From Anaerolineaceae bacterium UBA5311 (GTDB taxonomy: Bacteria > Chloroflexota > Anaerolineae > Anaerolineales > Anaerolineaceae): 22,775 bases of DNA. A program made the translations under genes and the position numbers. The notes under the pieces are model-generated. The model was given only the letters and a program-made list of their open reading frames with translations, did no database searches and was not told the origin of the DNA. Below, one piece after another: positions 13,688 to 21,892 of the stretch; positions within the stretch are counted from its first letter, which is position 1, and every line of letters begins with the position of its first letter. The stretch lies in NCBI GenBank assembly GCA_002411175.1, contig DHRN01000095.1, positions 20,304-43,078 of the forward strand, given 5' to 3'.

Positions 13688-15532
13688 ATGGAAATAATTA
13701 GAAACGACATTCGTAATATCGCCATCATCGCACATGTTGATCATGGAAAAACAACTTTGATCGATTCGATGCTGCGACAGGCTAAAGTTTTTCGCGAAAA
13801 CCAAATAGTAGCGGACCGAATCATGGATTCTAATGACCTCGAGCGCGAGCGTGGAATCACCATTTTGGCAAAAAATGCCTCCATCAGCGTTCCCAACCTG
13901 CAAACTGGCGAATTAGTCAAACTGAACATCGTGGACACCCCCGGGCATGCTGACTTCGGCGGAGAGGTCGAACGTATCATGAACATGGTCGATGGCGTCT
14001 TGCTGCTGGTTGACGCAGCTGAAGGTCCAAAACCACAGACGCGCTTTGTATTAAAGCAAGCAATTCAAAAGAACCTGAAGACAATCGTAGTAATTAACAA
14101 ACTTGATCGTAAAGATGTCGATATCGAACAGACGCTCAACGCCACCTTTGATTTGTTTGTCGAACTGGGCGCCAGCAATGATATCCTCGATTTTCCCGTG
14201 ATTTACGCCGAGGGACTACTCGGTAAGGCGGGAACGCGTCCCCAACTGGAAGATAACTTGCTGCCCTTGTTTGAATGTATTCTCCGGGAAATACCCGGAC
14301 CAGTGGCAGATATAAACAGCCCTTTTCAAATGCTGGTTACGAACCTGGGGTACGATGAGTACAGCGGCGTGACCGCTACCGGAAGGATCCATTCAGGAAG
14401 CCTGGAAACGAATGCGCCCCTGGTCCGCATTTTTACTGACGGCAGCCAGGAACGCATCAGCGCAAAATACATCTATACCTATGAAGGTCTTGAGAAAAAA
14501 CTTACCGATAAGGCTGAAGCAGGGGATATCATCACCATCGGTGGGTTAAAGGACATCCAGATTGGTGAGACGCTCACATCCCCTGAAAACCCGGTAGCAT
14601 TGCCGTTGATTGAGGTGCAGCAACCTACAGTGCGGATGACTTTTGGCGTCAACACTTCACCGTTGACCGGAAGAGAAGGAAAATGGAGTACATCCAGAAA
14701 ACTCCTGGAGAGGCTAAAAGACGAACTGCGTAAAAATATTTCACTTCGGGTGGAAGAAACAGAGCAAAAAGATGTTTTCCTTGTTTCCGGGCGTGGTGAA
14801 TTGCATTTGGGCATATTGATCGAGACCATGCGCCGTGAGGGCTATGAGTTCCAGGTTAGCCGACCTGAAGCGATCATCATCGAGAAAGAAGGGGTACAAT
14901 ATGAACCTTTCGAAGAGGTCCATATCGATGTAGACAGTAGTTATGTTGGCGCCGTGGTGGAGATGCTGGGGCAAAGGCGTGGACAAATGGCAGATATGCA
15001 CAACAACCCGGATAATACCGTACACCTGACCTTTACCATCCCGACCAGGGGTTTACTTGGATTTCGTTATCGGTTTTTGAATGCGACTCACGGTAAAGGT
15101 GTAATGAACAGCTTTTATATTGGCGATCGTCCCTTGGAAGGTGTGGTGGTCAACCGCAACAGCAGCTCAATTACCGCGATTGAAGATGGCGTGGCATCGA
15201 CATTTGGATTGAAGAATGCCGAGCAACGCGGCATTCTGTTCATCGGACCGGGTGAAGAAGTATACGAAGGGATGATCGTTGGTGAAACCCCCAGGGCTCA
15301 AGACCTGGCAATCAATGTAACCAAGAAAAAACACCTGACAAATATGAGGCAGTCGATCCGTGAAATTGACGAACGCCTCGACCCACCAAGGAAAATGAGC
15401 CTTGACGAAATGGTTGAATATCTCGGACCGGACGACTTGCTCGAGGTCACACCTGCGAATTTGAGATTGAGAAAGCGCATCCTGAATACACATGACCGGT
15501 TACGTTATGAAAAGAGTGGGGAGCGGGACTGA
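13688..15532 (+). CDS. typA: Translational GTPase TypA/BipA
   Basis: A 614-residue ribosome-binding GTPase of the EF-G/LepA superfamily, involved in 50S assembly and stress or cold adaptation. GTPase motifs are complete: P-loop AHVDHGKTTL (residues 15-24), switch I RERGITILAKN, DTPGHADFGGEVER and NKLDR. The TypA-specific C-terminal half is recognisable by GRGELHLGILIETMRREGYE, the TPRAQDLAINVTKKKHLTNM stretch and PPRKMSLDEMVEYLGPDDLL. Length is normal. It begins 46 bases after the upstream terminator, and the ribosome binding site is weak. The final 70 bases of the gene, plus 31 bases after the stop, recur in degenerate form about 183 bp downstream. Confidence 0.97.
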   Translation: MEIIRNDIRNIAIIAHVDHGKTTLIDSMLRQAKVFRENQIVADRIMDSNDLERERGITILAKNASISVPNLQTGELVKLNIVDTPGHADFGGEVERIMNMVDGVLLLVDAAEGPKPQTRFVLKQAIQKNLKTIVVINKLDRKDVDIEQTLNATFDLFVELGASNDILDFPVIYAEGLLGKAGTRPQLEDNLLPLFECILREIPGPVADINSPFQMLVTNLGYDEYSGVTATGRIHSGSLETNAPLVRIFTDGSQERISAKYIYTYEGLEKKLTDKAEAGDIITIGGLKDIQIGETLTSPENPVALPLIEVQQPTVRMTFGVNTSPLTGREGKWSTSRKLLERLKDELRKNISLRVEETEQKDVFLVSGRGELHLGILIETMRREGYEFQVSRPEAIIIEKEGVQYEPFEEVHIDVDSSYVGAVVEMLGQRRGQMADMHNNPDNTVHLTFTIPTRGLLGFRYRFLNATHGKGVMNSFYIGDRPLEGVVVNRNSSSITAIEDGVASTFGLKNAEQRGILFIGPGEEVYEGMIVGETPRAQDLAINVTKKKHLTNMRQSIREIDERLDPPRKMSLDEMVEYLGPDDLLEVTPANLRLRKRILNTHDRLRYEKSGERD

Positions 15533-15639
15533 CCACTTCGATTAATGCGCGTAGCCAAATAGGCATATTTTGAAGGTCTGCTGATTGGGAAAAGCAACTA
15601 TTTGGAAGTGTAAATCCATTATTCTTTGTGGGGATTTTG

Positions 15640-15747
15640 GCAATCTGAGATTGAGAAAACTCATTCTGTATATGCATGTCCGTTCACGTTGTGAGAAGAG
15701 TGGGGAGCGGGACTGACCACCTCGATCAATGCGCGTAGCCATTTAGG
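15640..15747 (+). repeat. Degenerate second copy of the typA 3' end
   Basis: This segment aligns without gaps to 15456-15563, covering the last codons of typA, its stop and about 31 bases beyond. By eye identity is about 85%, with most mismatches in the first 60 bases; AAGAGTGGGGAGCGGGACTG and the following stretch to GCGCGTAGCC are nearly identical. It has no start codon of its own. It is a partial local duplication, not a functional gene. Confidence 0.9.
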
Positions 15748-15982
15748 ATTTGAGTTTCTCATTTTTGTGTCCTGAAAATATCTTTAATACAGATCGGATT
15801 GTTACAAGAATTATTTCTCAGCCACTACTTACTGAGCTTGAAAATTCGCAGGGAAGGGGCACTGTGTCAAGACAGTAATCGTTTACAGTCTGTTTGAGGT
15901 GATTGTTTACATCTTTGATTAATATAGAAGGCATGAAAGCCAGGAGTTTCCCATGCTGTCCCGCGATTATCCGTAGGGCGAG

Positions 15983-16057
15983 ATTGAGGGGGTTATGACA
16001 TTGGTGTGACGAGGATGTTGCTCCCCCCTCAATCCGCCGTTCACAATGACCACACAC
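15983..16057 (+). repeat. 75-bp repeat, copy 1
   Basis: Identical at every base to 16244-16318. It begins ATTGAGGGGG and contains CCCCCCTCAAT about 30 bases later, so the first 50 bases form a long-armed hairpin. It is preceded by GTAGGGCGAG, a motif of the neighbouring repeat families. Ends at CACACAC, after which the two copies differ. Confidence 0.95.
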
Positions 16058-16090
16058 TGCAATTCTCAATATGGAAAAATATATGTATTT

Positions 16091-16160
16091 TGTGGTGTAG
16101 GCGACGGCTGCCATGCCGTCCCGAATGTGGTGTAGGCGACGGCTGCCATGCCGTCCCGAA
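16091..16160 (+). repeat. Two tandem 35-bp units
   Basis: Two identical 35-base units (16091-16125 and 16126-16160) begin TGTGGTGTAGGCGACGGCTG and end CCCGAA, followed by the start of a third (TGTGGCGTAGGG). Each holds a GACGGCTGCCATGCCGTC hairpin. Confidence 0.95.
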
Positions 16161-16243
16161 TGTGGCGTAGGGAACGCGGCTTGTCCCGTTCCGGCGAAGC
16201 CATGTTTTTGTAGGGCGAGACGTCTGTACCGGCGAAGCCGTGT

Positions 16244-16318
16244 ATTGAGGGGGTTATGACATTGGTGTGACGAGGATGTTGCTCCCCCCTCAATCCGCCG
16301 TTCACAATGACCACACAC
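16244..16318 (+). repeat. 75-bp repeat, copy 2
   Basis: An exact match to 15983-16057. Unlike copy 1, it is followed directly by AACGGCGGATTG, which completes an inverted repeat with bases inside the copy. Confidence 0.95.
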
Positions 16319-16330
16319 AACGGCGGATTG
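16291..16330. repeat. Perfect 12-bp inverted repeat
   Basis: CAATCCGCCGTT (16291-16302) and AACGGCGGATTG (16319-16330) pair perfectly around a 16-base loop. The right arm is also part of a second stem, GATTGGAGG (16326-16334) with CCTCCAATC (16369-16377), so alternative hairpins compete. Confidence 0.9.
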
Positions 16331-16795
16331 GAGGCGCATCACGATCGCGCCAATGGAAATAACCGACACCTCCAATCTCGCCCTACGAAAAGATAGCTTC
16401 GCCGGAACGCGCAGTTCACATTCCCAACGAAAAGATAGCTTCGCCGGAACGGGACAAGCCGCGTTCCCTACAACAACAAGATGTCGCCGGAACGGAACAA
16501 GCCGCGTTCCCTACGAAAAGATGGCTTCACCGGAACGGGACAAGCCGCGTTCCTTCCAAAAAGATAGCCTCACCGGAACGGGACGAGCCGCGTTCCCTAC
16601 GTAAAGATGGCTTTGGCGGAACGGGACAAGCCACGTTCCCTACGAAAAGATGGCTTCACCGGTACAAACGTCTCGCCCTACATGACTGGTATGCAGTTTT
16701 AACAACAATTAATACTTTCATGTAAAAAACGGAAAAAATTAACAAATTTGTCGCGATTACCCTATAGATTCGTCATAGGTGATTCAGTAATGCGA

Positions 16796-16801
16796 TAAAA
16801 T
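16796..16801 (+). promoter_or_regulatory. -10 element TAAAAT six bases before the kinase start
   Basis: GCGATAAAAT ends six bases before the ATG at 16808, almost the same string as before the gene at 317 (GTGATAAAAT). No Shine-Dalgarno sequence lies between box and start, which points to a leaderless transcript. Confidence 0.5.
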
Positions 16802-16807
16802 AGCCTT

Positions 16808-18364
16808 ATGCTACCTGATTATCGCGTCCGGCAACGGGAATATCTACTTGAAATTTCAAGGGCTCTGACAGAAGAGTTGGATCTCAACACTTTGCTGAGC
16901 CGGATTTTACAAATCTCGATCGAGATGCTCAGCGGGCATGCAGGTTTTATTGCCCTGACGGACGAACACAGGGGCTGGCACCTTGCTGTTAGTAAGGGCA
17001 TTCAGCCTGCCTTGGCAGAACACATTGAAAGCTGGCTGCAACAACAATCGGAAAATGAATCCGATTCCGAAGCAAACATCCCTGAGATTAACAAGATGCT
17101 TAATGATATCAGCATGGGCTTGATCTCAGGTGTTGGCATATCGATGCTGGTACAAAAAAAGCCCATCGGTCAGATTTTCGTCTTCCGTAATTACCGGGGT
17201 GTCTTTACCTCCAACGATTACAGCATCCTGAACAATTTTGCCAACCAGGCAGCGATCGCCGTTCGAAACGCGCGGCTTTACAACGAGATCCGTGAGCAAA
17301 ATATGCGCATTACCGCGCTCTTGGCTTCGGTGGCTGATGGAATTTTGATCTTAACTCCCGACCTGCGCGTTCAAAGTGCAAACCGATCGATGACCCGGCT
17401 GCTCAACTGCAGCTCGATGGAGTTAATCGGGCAGAAGTATGAAGATGTTGTTCGTTGGAAAGGAGAACCAACCGGTCTGAAACTGGAAGACCTGACTGTC
17501 TCCGGCTGGAAAGACTATGCCCCTGGTGAAATGTTTCTGGAAGGCAACCTGGTGCGGCGGGAAGGGATGGAATGCACCCCTGTGGCAATCACCTACGCGC
17601 CACTTTTTTCGAACGAAGGACGCTTGCTCAATATCATAGCCAGCGTGCGTGATATATCACGCTATCGGGAAGCTGAGGAGATCAAATCAAACTTTATCTC
17701 TGTAATCAGCCACGAGTTAAAAACCCCAATCGCCTTGATCAAGGGTTATGCAAGCACATTAAGACGTAAAGATGTTGACTGGGAGCCTGAAATGATCCAG
17801 GAAAGCCTGGAGGTGATTGAAGAAGAGGCTGATCATCTGGCAAATATGGTAGACGATCTGCTCGACGCGACCAGGCTGCAATCTGGCGATGTCGCGGTGA
17901 AGAAAACTGAAATTGATCTCGTAGGATTGGTCAGGCAGCAAGTTAAACGGTTCCTGCCGGAACTAGAAGGTCACCAGATCAGCGTCGATTTTCCCGAGGA
18001 TTTCCCCCTGATCGTTGCCGATGAAGGTCGCATCAACCAGTTGATCTCAAACCTGCTGATAAACGCGACAAAATACACTGATTCAGGAGAAATCCGAATC
18101 GTTGGTCTGGTGACAGGTGAATTTGTGCAAATCTGCATCAGCGATGAAGGCAAAGGTTTTGACCCAAAAGACGTGCCATTTTTGTTTGACCGCTTTTATC
18201 GCTCTGACCGGGATTCAAAAACCAGTAAAGGCACAGGGCTTGGGCTTTTTCTCTGTAAAGCGATCGTGACAGCGCATAATGGCACCATCTGGGTCGACGA
18301 ATCCTACAAGCAGGGGGCAAAAATCTGCTTCAGGCTGCCGATCCATGCAGACATACAGGCATGA
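16808..18364 (+). CDS. Soluble sensor histidine kinase (GAF-PAS-HisKA-HATPase)
   Basis: A 518-residue kinase without membrane segments. A GAF domain spans about 8-160 (LLSRILQISIEMLSGHAGFI to FANQAAIAVRNARLY), then a PAS domain about 165-285 (ITALLASVADGILILTPDLR; PVAITYAPLF; IIASVRDISRYREAE). The HisKA H-box VISHELKTPIALIKGYAS has the phosphorylated His302. The ATPase domain shows the N-box (Asn419 in LLINATKYT), G1 box DEGKGFDPKD and G2 box GTGLGLFLCK (from Gly475). All catalytic boxes are intact. No receiver domain or response regulator gene is next to it, so its partner is elsewhere. It overlaps birA by four bases (ATGA), although the two roles seem unrelated. Confidence 0.95.
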   Translation: MLPDYRVRQREYLLEISRALTEELDLNTLLSRILQISIEMLSGHAGFIALTDEHRGWHLAVSKGIQPALAEHIESWLQQQSENESDSEANIPEINKMLNDISMGLISGVGISMLVQKKPIGQIFVFRNYRGVFTSNDYSILNNFANQAAIAVRNARLYNEIREQNMRITALLASVADGILILTPDLRVQSANRSMTRLLNCSSMELIGQKYEDVVRWKGEPTGLKLEDLTVSGWKDYAPGEMFLEGNLVRREGMECTPVAITYAPLFSNEGRLLNIIASVRDISRYREAEEIKSNFISVISHELKTPIALIKGYASTLRRKDVDWEPEMIQESLEVIEEEADHLANMVDDLLDATRLQSGDVAVKKTEIDLVGLVRQQVKRFLPELEGHQISVDFPEDFPLIVADEGRINQLISNLLINATKYTDSGEIRIVGLVTGEFVQICISDEGKGFDPKDVPFLFDRFYRSDRDSKTSKGTGLGLFLCKAIVTAHNGTIWVDESYKQGAKICFRLPIHADIQA

Positions 18365-19149
18365 ATCAGATTCAAGCCTGCCAACACGGTCGCTGGATGG
18401 AATTGGCGGGCTGGTCCGTGCTGTTTTTAAGGGAGACCGGATCAACCAACGACGATTGTCACCGCCTGGCTGAAGAGATAACCGGAGAGTTTGTTGTCTG
18501 GGCGGGTCACCAGAAAGCAGGGCGAGGGAGGGAAGAGCGCACATGGTTTGATCAGCCTGGCAGCGCGCTTACTTTTTCCGTACTTTTACGTTTGAAACCT
18601 GAAGAAACTGCCTGCCTGGGTCGCTTCACGGCTTTGGGCGCGCTAAGCATAATCGATCTGCTCAAAACCGATTTTGACCTGGATGCCAAAATCAAGTGGC
18701 CTAATGATGTCTTGATCAGGGACAAAAAGGTTTGCGGGATCCTGGCTGAGCTTGCCTGGCAAGGATTTTTGCCCCAATCATTGGTACTGGGCATAGGCAT
18801 CAACCTGACCAACCGGGCATTTGCTTCCGCTGGCGAGCTGCGAACTCCGGCAACCAGTCTTAAAGCCGAAGGCGCACCATTGACAGACCCTGAATCCTTC
18901 CTGGAAAAGCTGCTCGAGGCAATTCAACGAAGACGTAAAACCCTCGGCAGCGATCAATTTATGCATGACTGGAACGCAAACCTCGCCTATAAAGGTCAGT
19001 TTGTCCCATTTAAACAATACCAGGGCAAAACGGGGGTGTTCTGCCCTGAATATGTAAATCCGGACGGTTCGCTGACCGTTAGCGATCAGCAAGGGGAGAG
19101 GTTTTCGCTTTACTCCTCTGAAATTTCAGGCTCTTCATCTGAAACTTGA
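18361..19149 (+). CDS. birA: Biotin--[acetyl-CoA-carboxylase] ligase
   Basis: A 262-residue biotin protein ligase that activates biotin to biotinyl-AMP and attaches it to the biotin carrier protein of carboxylases. Motifs: ETGSTNDDC, the nucleotide loop GHQKAGRGREERTW (residues 49-62), KIKWPNDVLI with the conserved Lys112, CGILAELAW and LGIGINL. A C-terminal SH3-like domain follows from about 215. There is no N-terminal helix-turn-helix, so it is the enzyme-only class and not the E. coli-type repressor. Translation is coupled to the kinase gene through the ATGA overlap. Its last 40 bases overlap the 3' end of convergent gyrA. Confidence 0.95.
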   Translation: MNQIQACQHGRWMELAGWSVLFLRETGSTNDDCHRLAEEITGEFVVWAGHQKAGRGREERTWFDQPGSALTFSVLLRLKPEETACLGRFTALGALSIIDLLKTDFDLDAKIKWPNDVLIRDKKVCGILAELAWQGFLPQSLVLGIGINLTNRAFASAGELRTPATSLKAEGAPLTDPESFLEKLLEAIQRRRKTLGSDQFMHDWNANLAYKGQFVPFKQYQGKTGVFCPEYVNPDGSLTVSDQQGERFSLYSSEISGSSSET

Positions 19150-21752
19150 TCGTTTTCTTCCAGTTGTTCTTCTTCAACGGTTATTCCGCTGTCAGGTCCG
19201 AAGCTCTGGCTGTTTTCTTCATCCGCAAGAGCAGCCTTGCGTTCTTTCTGAGTTGCTTCTGCTTCCTGGGCGGAGATGCGGGCGATGGCTGCCAGGCTGT
19301 CTCCCTCATTCAGATCCATAATATGCACGCCCTGCGTGGCGCGACCCTGAATGGAAATATCAGCGACTTTGGTGCGCAAGACGATCCCAGCCTGTGTGAT
19401 CAGGGTGACGTCTTCATCTTCCTGGACTACGCAAGCTTCGACGATATCGCCAATTTCAGCGCGGGCTTCCTGGCTGATGGTGGTTACACCGAGAGTGCCG
19501 CGTCCTTTCGCGAGATATTCGTCCAGGGGAGTACGCTTTCCCTTTCCCCTTTCCGTGATAACCAACAGGAAACCACCGGGTTCGACCAGATCCATCGAAA
19601 CCACCTGGTCATCGCCGCGCAGGCGGATGCCAGAGACGCCCATGGTGCTGCGTCCGGTTGGACGGACTTCTTTTTCATGGAATCGCAGCGCTTTCCCCTT
19701 CCGGGTGACCAAAATCAAATCATCCTGCCCGCTGGTTAGTTGCGCCCAACCGACCTCGTCGTTGTTGTTCAGGCGGATGGCGATAAGTCCGGAGGGGCGC
19801 ACGCGCTCAAATTCGGATATGTGCACGCGTTTGACCCTGCCGAGGCGAGTAACCAGGGCACAATACTTCGCCTGGCTAAAATCAGAGATCGATAAGACTG
19901 CGGTAACCGTTTCTTCAGACTCGAGGTTGATAATGTTGACCAGGGGGATGCCGCGACCCTGGCGGCTTTCCTCCGGCAATTCGAAAACGCGCCCTGAGTA
20001 GACTTTACCTTTATCGGTAAAGAACAAAATGGTATCAAGGGTATTGGCTCTGACGAAGAAATTGACTTCATCCTCTCCACGCATGCTCTGACCAATCACA
20101 CCTCTGCCGCCGCGTCCCTGCCGGCGATATGCCTGGTCGGAGACGCGCTTAATGTAACCGCGGCTGGTAATCGAAATGAAAACAGGCTCATCCTGAATCA
20201 GGGATTCGTCCGAGAGGTCCATTTCGTGGTCAGGTGCGATACGCGTGCGGCGATCGTCGCCATACTTATCCGCGACTTCGGTCAGGTCTGCGCGAATGAT
20301 TTCGAGGATTTTGTTTGGGTTGGCGAGCAAGTCTTCCAACTCTGCGATCAGCTCCATCAGCTGTTTGTATTCGTCTTCAATTTTCTGCCGTTCCAGGGCA
20401 GCCAGGCGGCGCAGCTGCATATCGAGGATGGCTTGAGCCTGGATATCAGACAGGTCAAACCGTTCCATCAGGCGGGTTTTGGCTACGTCTGCGTCTGGTG
20501 ATTCACGGATTGTTTTGATCACAGCATCCAGGTTGGCGATAGCGATTAGCAAACCATCGAGGACATGAGCACGTTTTTTGGCTTTATCGAGGTCAAACAG
20601 CGTCCGCCTGGTGATGACCACCTGGCGATGTTCGAGGTAGAGCTGGAGGGCTCTTTTCAGGGTGAGCATACGTGGTTCGTTGTTTACCAAAGCCAGCAGC
20701 TGAACGCCAAAGGTGGATTGGAGCGGCGTGTATTTGTAAAGCTGGTTCAGCACCCGTTTGGGCTGCGCTGCCCGCTTGAGCTCGATCACAACGCGCATGC
20801 CGGTGCGGTCTGATTCGTCGCGCATATCCGAGATCGAATCGATTTTCCCTTCACGGTGAAGCTCGGCAATGCGTTCCAGCAGGCTGGTTTTGTTCAGCTG
20901 ATAGGGGATTTCGTTGATGATGATGGCATAGCGTCCTTCGCGGATTTCTTCGATTGTGGCTTTGCCGCGCATGGTCAGATGCCCGCGACCGGTGCTGTAT
21001 GCCTGGCGGATGCCTTCAGAGCCAACAATGATGCCGCCGGTGGGGAAGTCTGGACCGGGAATATGCTGCATCAGGTCTTCAACGCTGACTTCGTCGATGT
21101 CTTCATAGCGATCGATCAGGACGATCAGGGCGTTGACCAGTTCACGCAGATTGTGCGGGGGGATGTTGGTTGCCATTCCGACGGCGATACCGCTGGAGCC
21201 GTTCATTAACAAAGTCGGCACGCGGGCGGGCAAGACTTCGGGTTCCTTGAGCGAGCCATCGAAATTATCGACGAAATCCACAGTGTCTTTTTCCAGATCA
21301 GCCAGGATTTCATCCGAGATTTTCGCAAGGCGCGCCTCGGTGTAACGCATGGCAGCGGGAGAGTCACCATCGACAGAGCCAAAGTTGCCCTGCCCCTGCA
21401 CGAGCATATAGCGCATGGAGAAATCCTGCGCCATGCGCGCCATGGCATCGTAAACGGCAGAATCGCCGTGAGGGTGATATTTACCCAACACTTCACCAAC
21501 AATACGAGCGGACTTTTTGAAGGGGGTATTTGAGCGGATGCCCATGTCATTCATGGCGTAGAGGATACGTCGGTGAACAGGTTTGAGCCCATCGCGCACA
21601 TCTGGCAGGGCACGGGAAACGATCACACTCATGGCATAATCGAGGTATGCCGTGCGCATCTGATCATCGATACCGACTGTAATCAGACCTGCGTCAGGAT
21701 TGTCGATCCAGGGTGTTTCAGGCATATCAGGGGTGTTAATTTCTTCAGTCAT
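19110..21752 (-). CDS. gyrA: DNA gyrase subunit A
   Basis: An 880-residue type IIA topoisomerase subunit that cuts and rejoins DNA to introduce negative supercoils. The catalytic tyrosine is Tyr137 in AAMRYTEARL (E. coli Tyr122). The quinolone-determining segment HPHGDSAVYDAMARMAQDFS has Ser98 and Asp102, matching E. coli Ser83 and Asp87, the susceptible-type residues. The GyrA box QGRGGRG near residue 545 marks it as gyrase and not topoisomerase IV. The C-terminal propeller has repeated blades, and the protein ends in an acidic tail (SDEEPEISEE). The ATG has a weak ribosome binding site but a strong promoter 50-80 bp upstream. gyrB is not next to it. The 3' end overlaps birA by 40 bp. Confidence 0.98.
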   Translation of the reverse strand: MTEEINTPDMPETPWIDNPDAGLITVGIDDQMRTAYLDYAMSVIVSRALPDVRDGLKPVHRRILYAMNDMGIRSNTPFKKSARIVGEVLGKYHPHGDSAVYDAMARMAQDFSMRYMLVQGQGNFGSVDGDSPAAMRYTEARLAKISDEILADLEKDTVDFVDNFDGSLKEPEVLPARVPTLLMNGSSGIAVGMATNIPPHNLRELVNALIVLIDRYEDIDEVSVEDLMQHIPGPDFPTGGIIVGSEGIRQAYSTGRGHLTMRGKATIEEIREGRYAIIINEIPYQLNKTSLLERIAELHREGKIDSISDMRDESDRTGMRVVIELKRAAQPKRVLNQLYKYTPLQSTFGVQLLALVNNEPRMLTLKRALQLYLEHRQVVITRRTLFDLDKAKKRAHVLDGLLIAIANLDAVIKTIRESPDADVAKTRLMERFDLSDIQAQAILDMQLRRLAALERQKIEDEYKQLMELIAELEDLLANPNKILEIIRADLTEVADKYGDDRRTRIAPDHEMDLSDESLIQDEPVFISITSRGYIKRVSDQAYRRQGRGGRGVIGQSMRGEDEVNFFVRANTLDTILFFTDKGKVYSGRVFELPEESRQGRGIPLVNIINLESEETVTAVLSISDFSQAKYCALVTRLGRVKRVHISEFERVRPSGLIAIRLNNNDEVGWAQLTSGQDDLILVTRKGKALRFHEKEVRPTGRSTMGVSGIRLRGDDQVVSMDLVEPGGFLLVITERGKGKRTPLDEYLAKGRGTLGVTTISQEARAEIGDIVEACVVQEDEDVTLITQAGIVLRTKVADISIQGRATQGVHIMDLNEGDSLAAIARISAQEAEATQKERKAALADEENSQSFGPDSGITVEEEQLEENDQVSDEEPEISEE

Positions 21753-21763
21753 AAGAGCTTTCA

Positions 21764-21776
21764 GCCAAAAATTGGC
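21764..21776 (-). promoter_or_regulatory. Small hairpin in the gyrA leader
   Basis: GCCAA-TTT-TTGGC forms a five-base-pair hairpin that ends about 12 bases before the gyrA start. It could influence ribosome access, but the stem is short and no regulatory role is shown. Confidence 0.3.
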
Positions 21777-21804
21777 GCTTTTTTCGTATTTTCGTAACCT
21801 TGTA

Positions 21805-21833
21805 ATTATACCTTAAAATGTGGAGAAAATCAA
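21805..21833 (-). promoter_or_regulatory. sigma70-type promoter of gyrA
   Basis: On the minus strand TTGATT (-35, 21833-21828) is followed after exactly 17 bases by TATAAT (-10, 21810-21805). Transcription should begin near 21798, giving a leader of about 45 nt. This is the best-formed promoter in the window. Confidence 0.8.
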
Positions 21834-21845
21834 AAAATCGCCTCT

Positions 21846-21875
21846 AAGACAAAAAAAGCCCGATTTTACGGGCTT
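21846..21875 (-). terminator. Intrinsic terminator of the FHA-protein gene
   Basis: Read on the minus strand, AAGCCCG-TAAAAT-CGGGCTT is followed by a run of seven T (the A run at 21851-21857). It lies 18 bases beyond the stop codon of the FHA gene and just upstream of the gyrA promoter, so gyrA is insulated. Confidence 0.9.
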
Positions 21876-21892
21876 ATTGAAATTGGAGTTTT

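Larger units (their letters stand above)
16210..16681. repeat. 472-bp block with 23-bp inverted ends and hairpin-unit array
   Basis: Bases 16210-16232 (GTAGGGCGAGACGTCTGTAC then CGG) are the reverse complement of 16659-16681 with one mismatch. Inside, from about 16386 to 16658, are six full units and a part of a seventh, each about 42 bases: AAGATGGCTTCGCCGGAACG followed by GGACAAGCCGCGTTCCCTAC, with minor changes. An inverted copy of this unit lies just outside at 16167-16200. The block also includes copy 2 of the 75-bp repeat. It has the outline of a non-autonomous mobile unit but encodes nothing. Confidence 0.75.
15533..16807. other. Gene-free, repeat-filled gap between typA and the histidine kinase
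   Basis: I see no credible gene in these 1275 bp. From left to right there is the downstream part and second copy of the typA tail duplication, an AT-rich stretch (about 15748-15970), two copies of a 75-bp repeat, a 35-bp tandem, an inverted-repeat cluster, the hairpin-unit array to 16681, and an AT-rich segment carrying the kinase promoter. The open frames here (for example 16353-16604 and, on the minus strand, 15818-16375) are made of repeat units. Confidence 0.8.

Noticed and set aside
16353..16604. 83-codon plus-strand frame in the repeat-filled gap
   Set aside because: It is composed of hairpin units whose length is close to a multiple of three; no ribosome binding site and no family resemblance.
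16210..16681. Possible CRISPR array
   Set aside because: The units are near-identical end to end with no variable spacers of constant length, and no cas genes are present.
19146..20001. Long plus-strand frames of about 197 and 216 codons opposite gyrA
   Set aside because: They are antisense shadows of the strongly conserved gyrA coding strand and show no recognisable protein.
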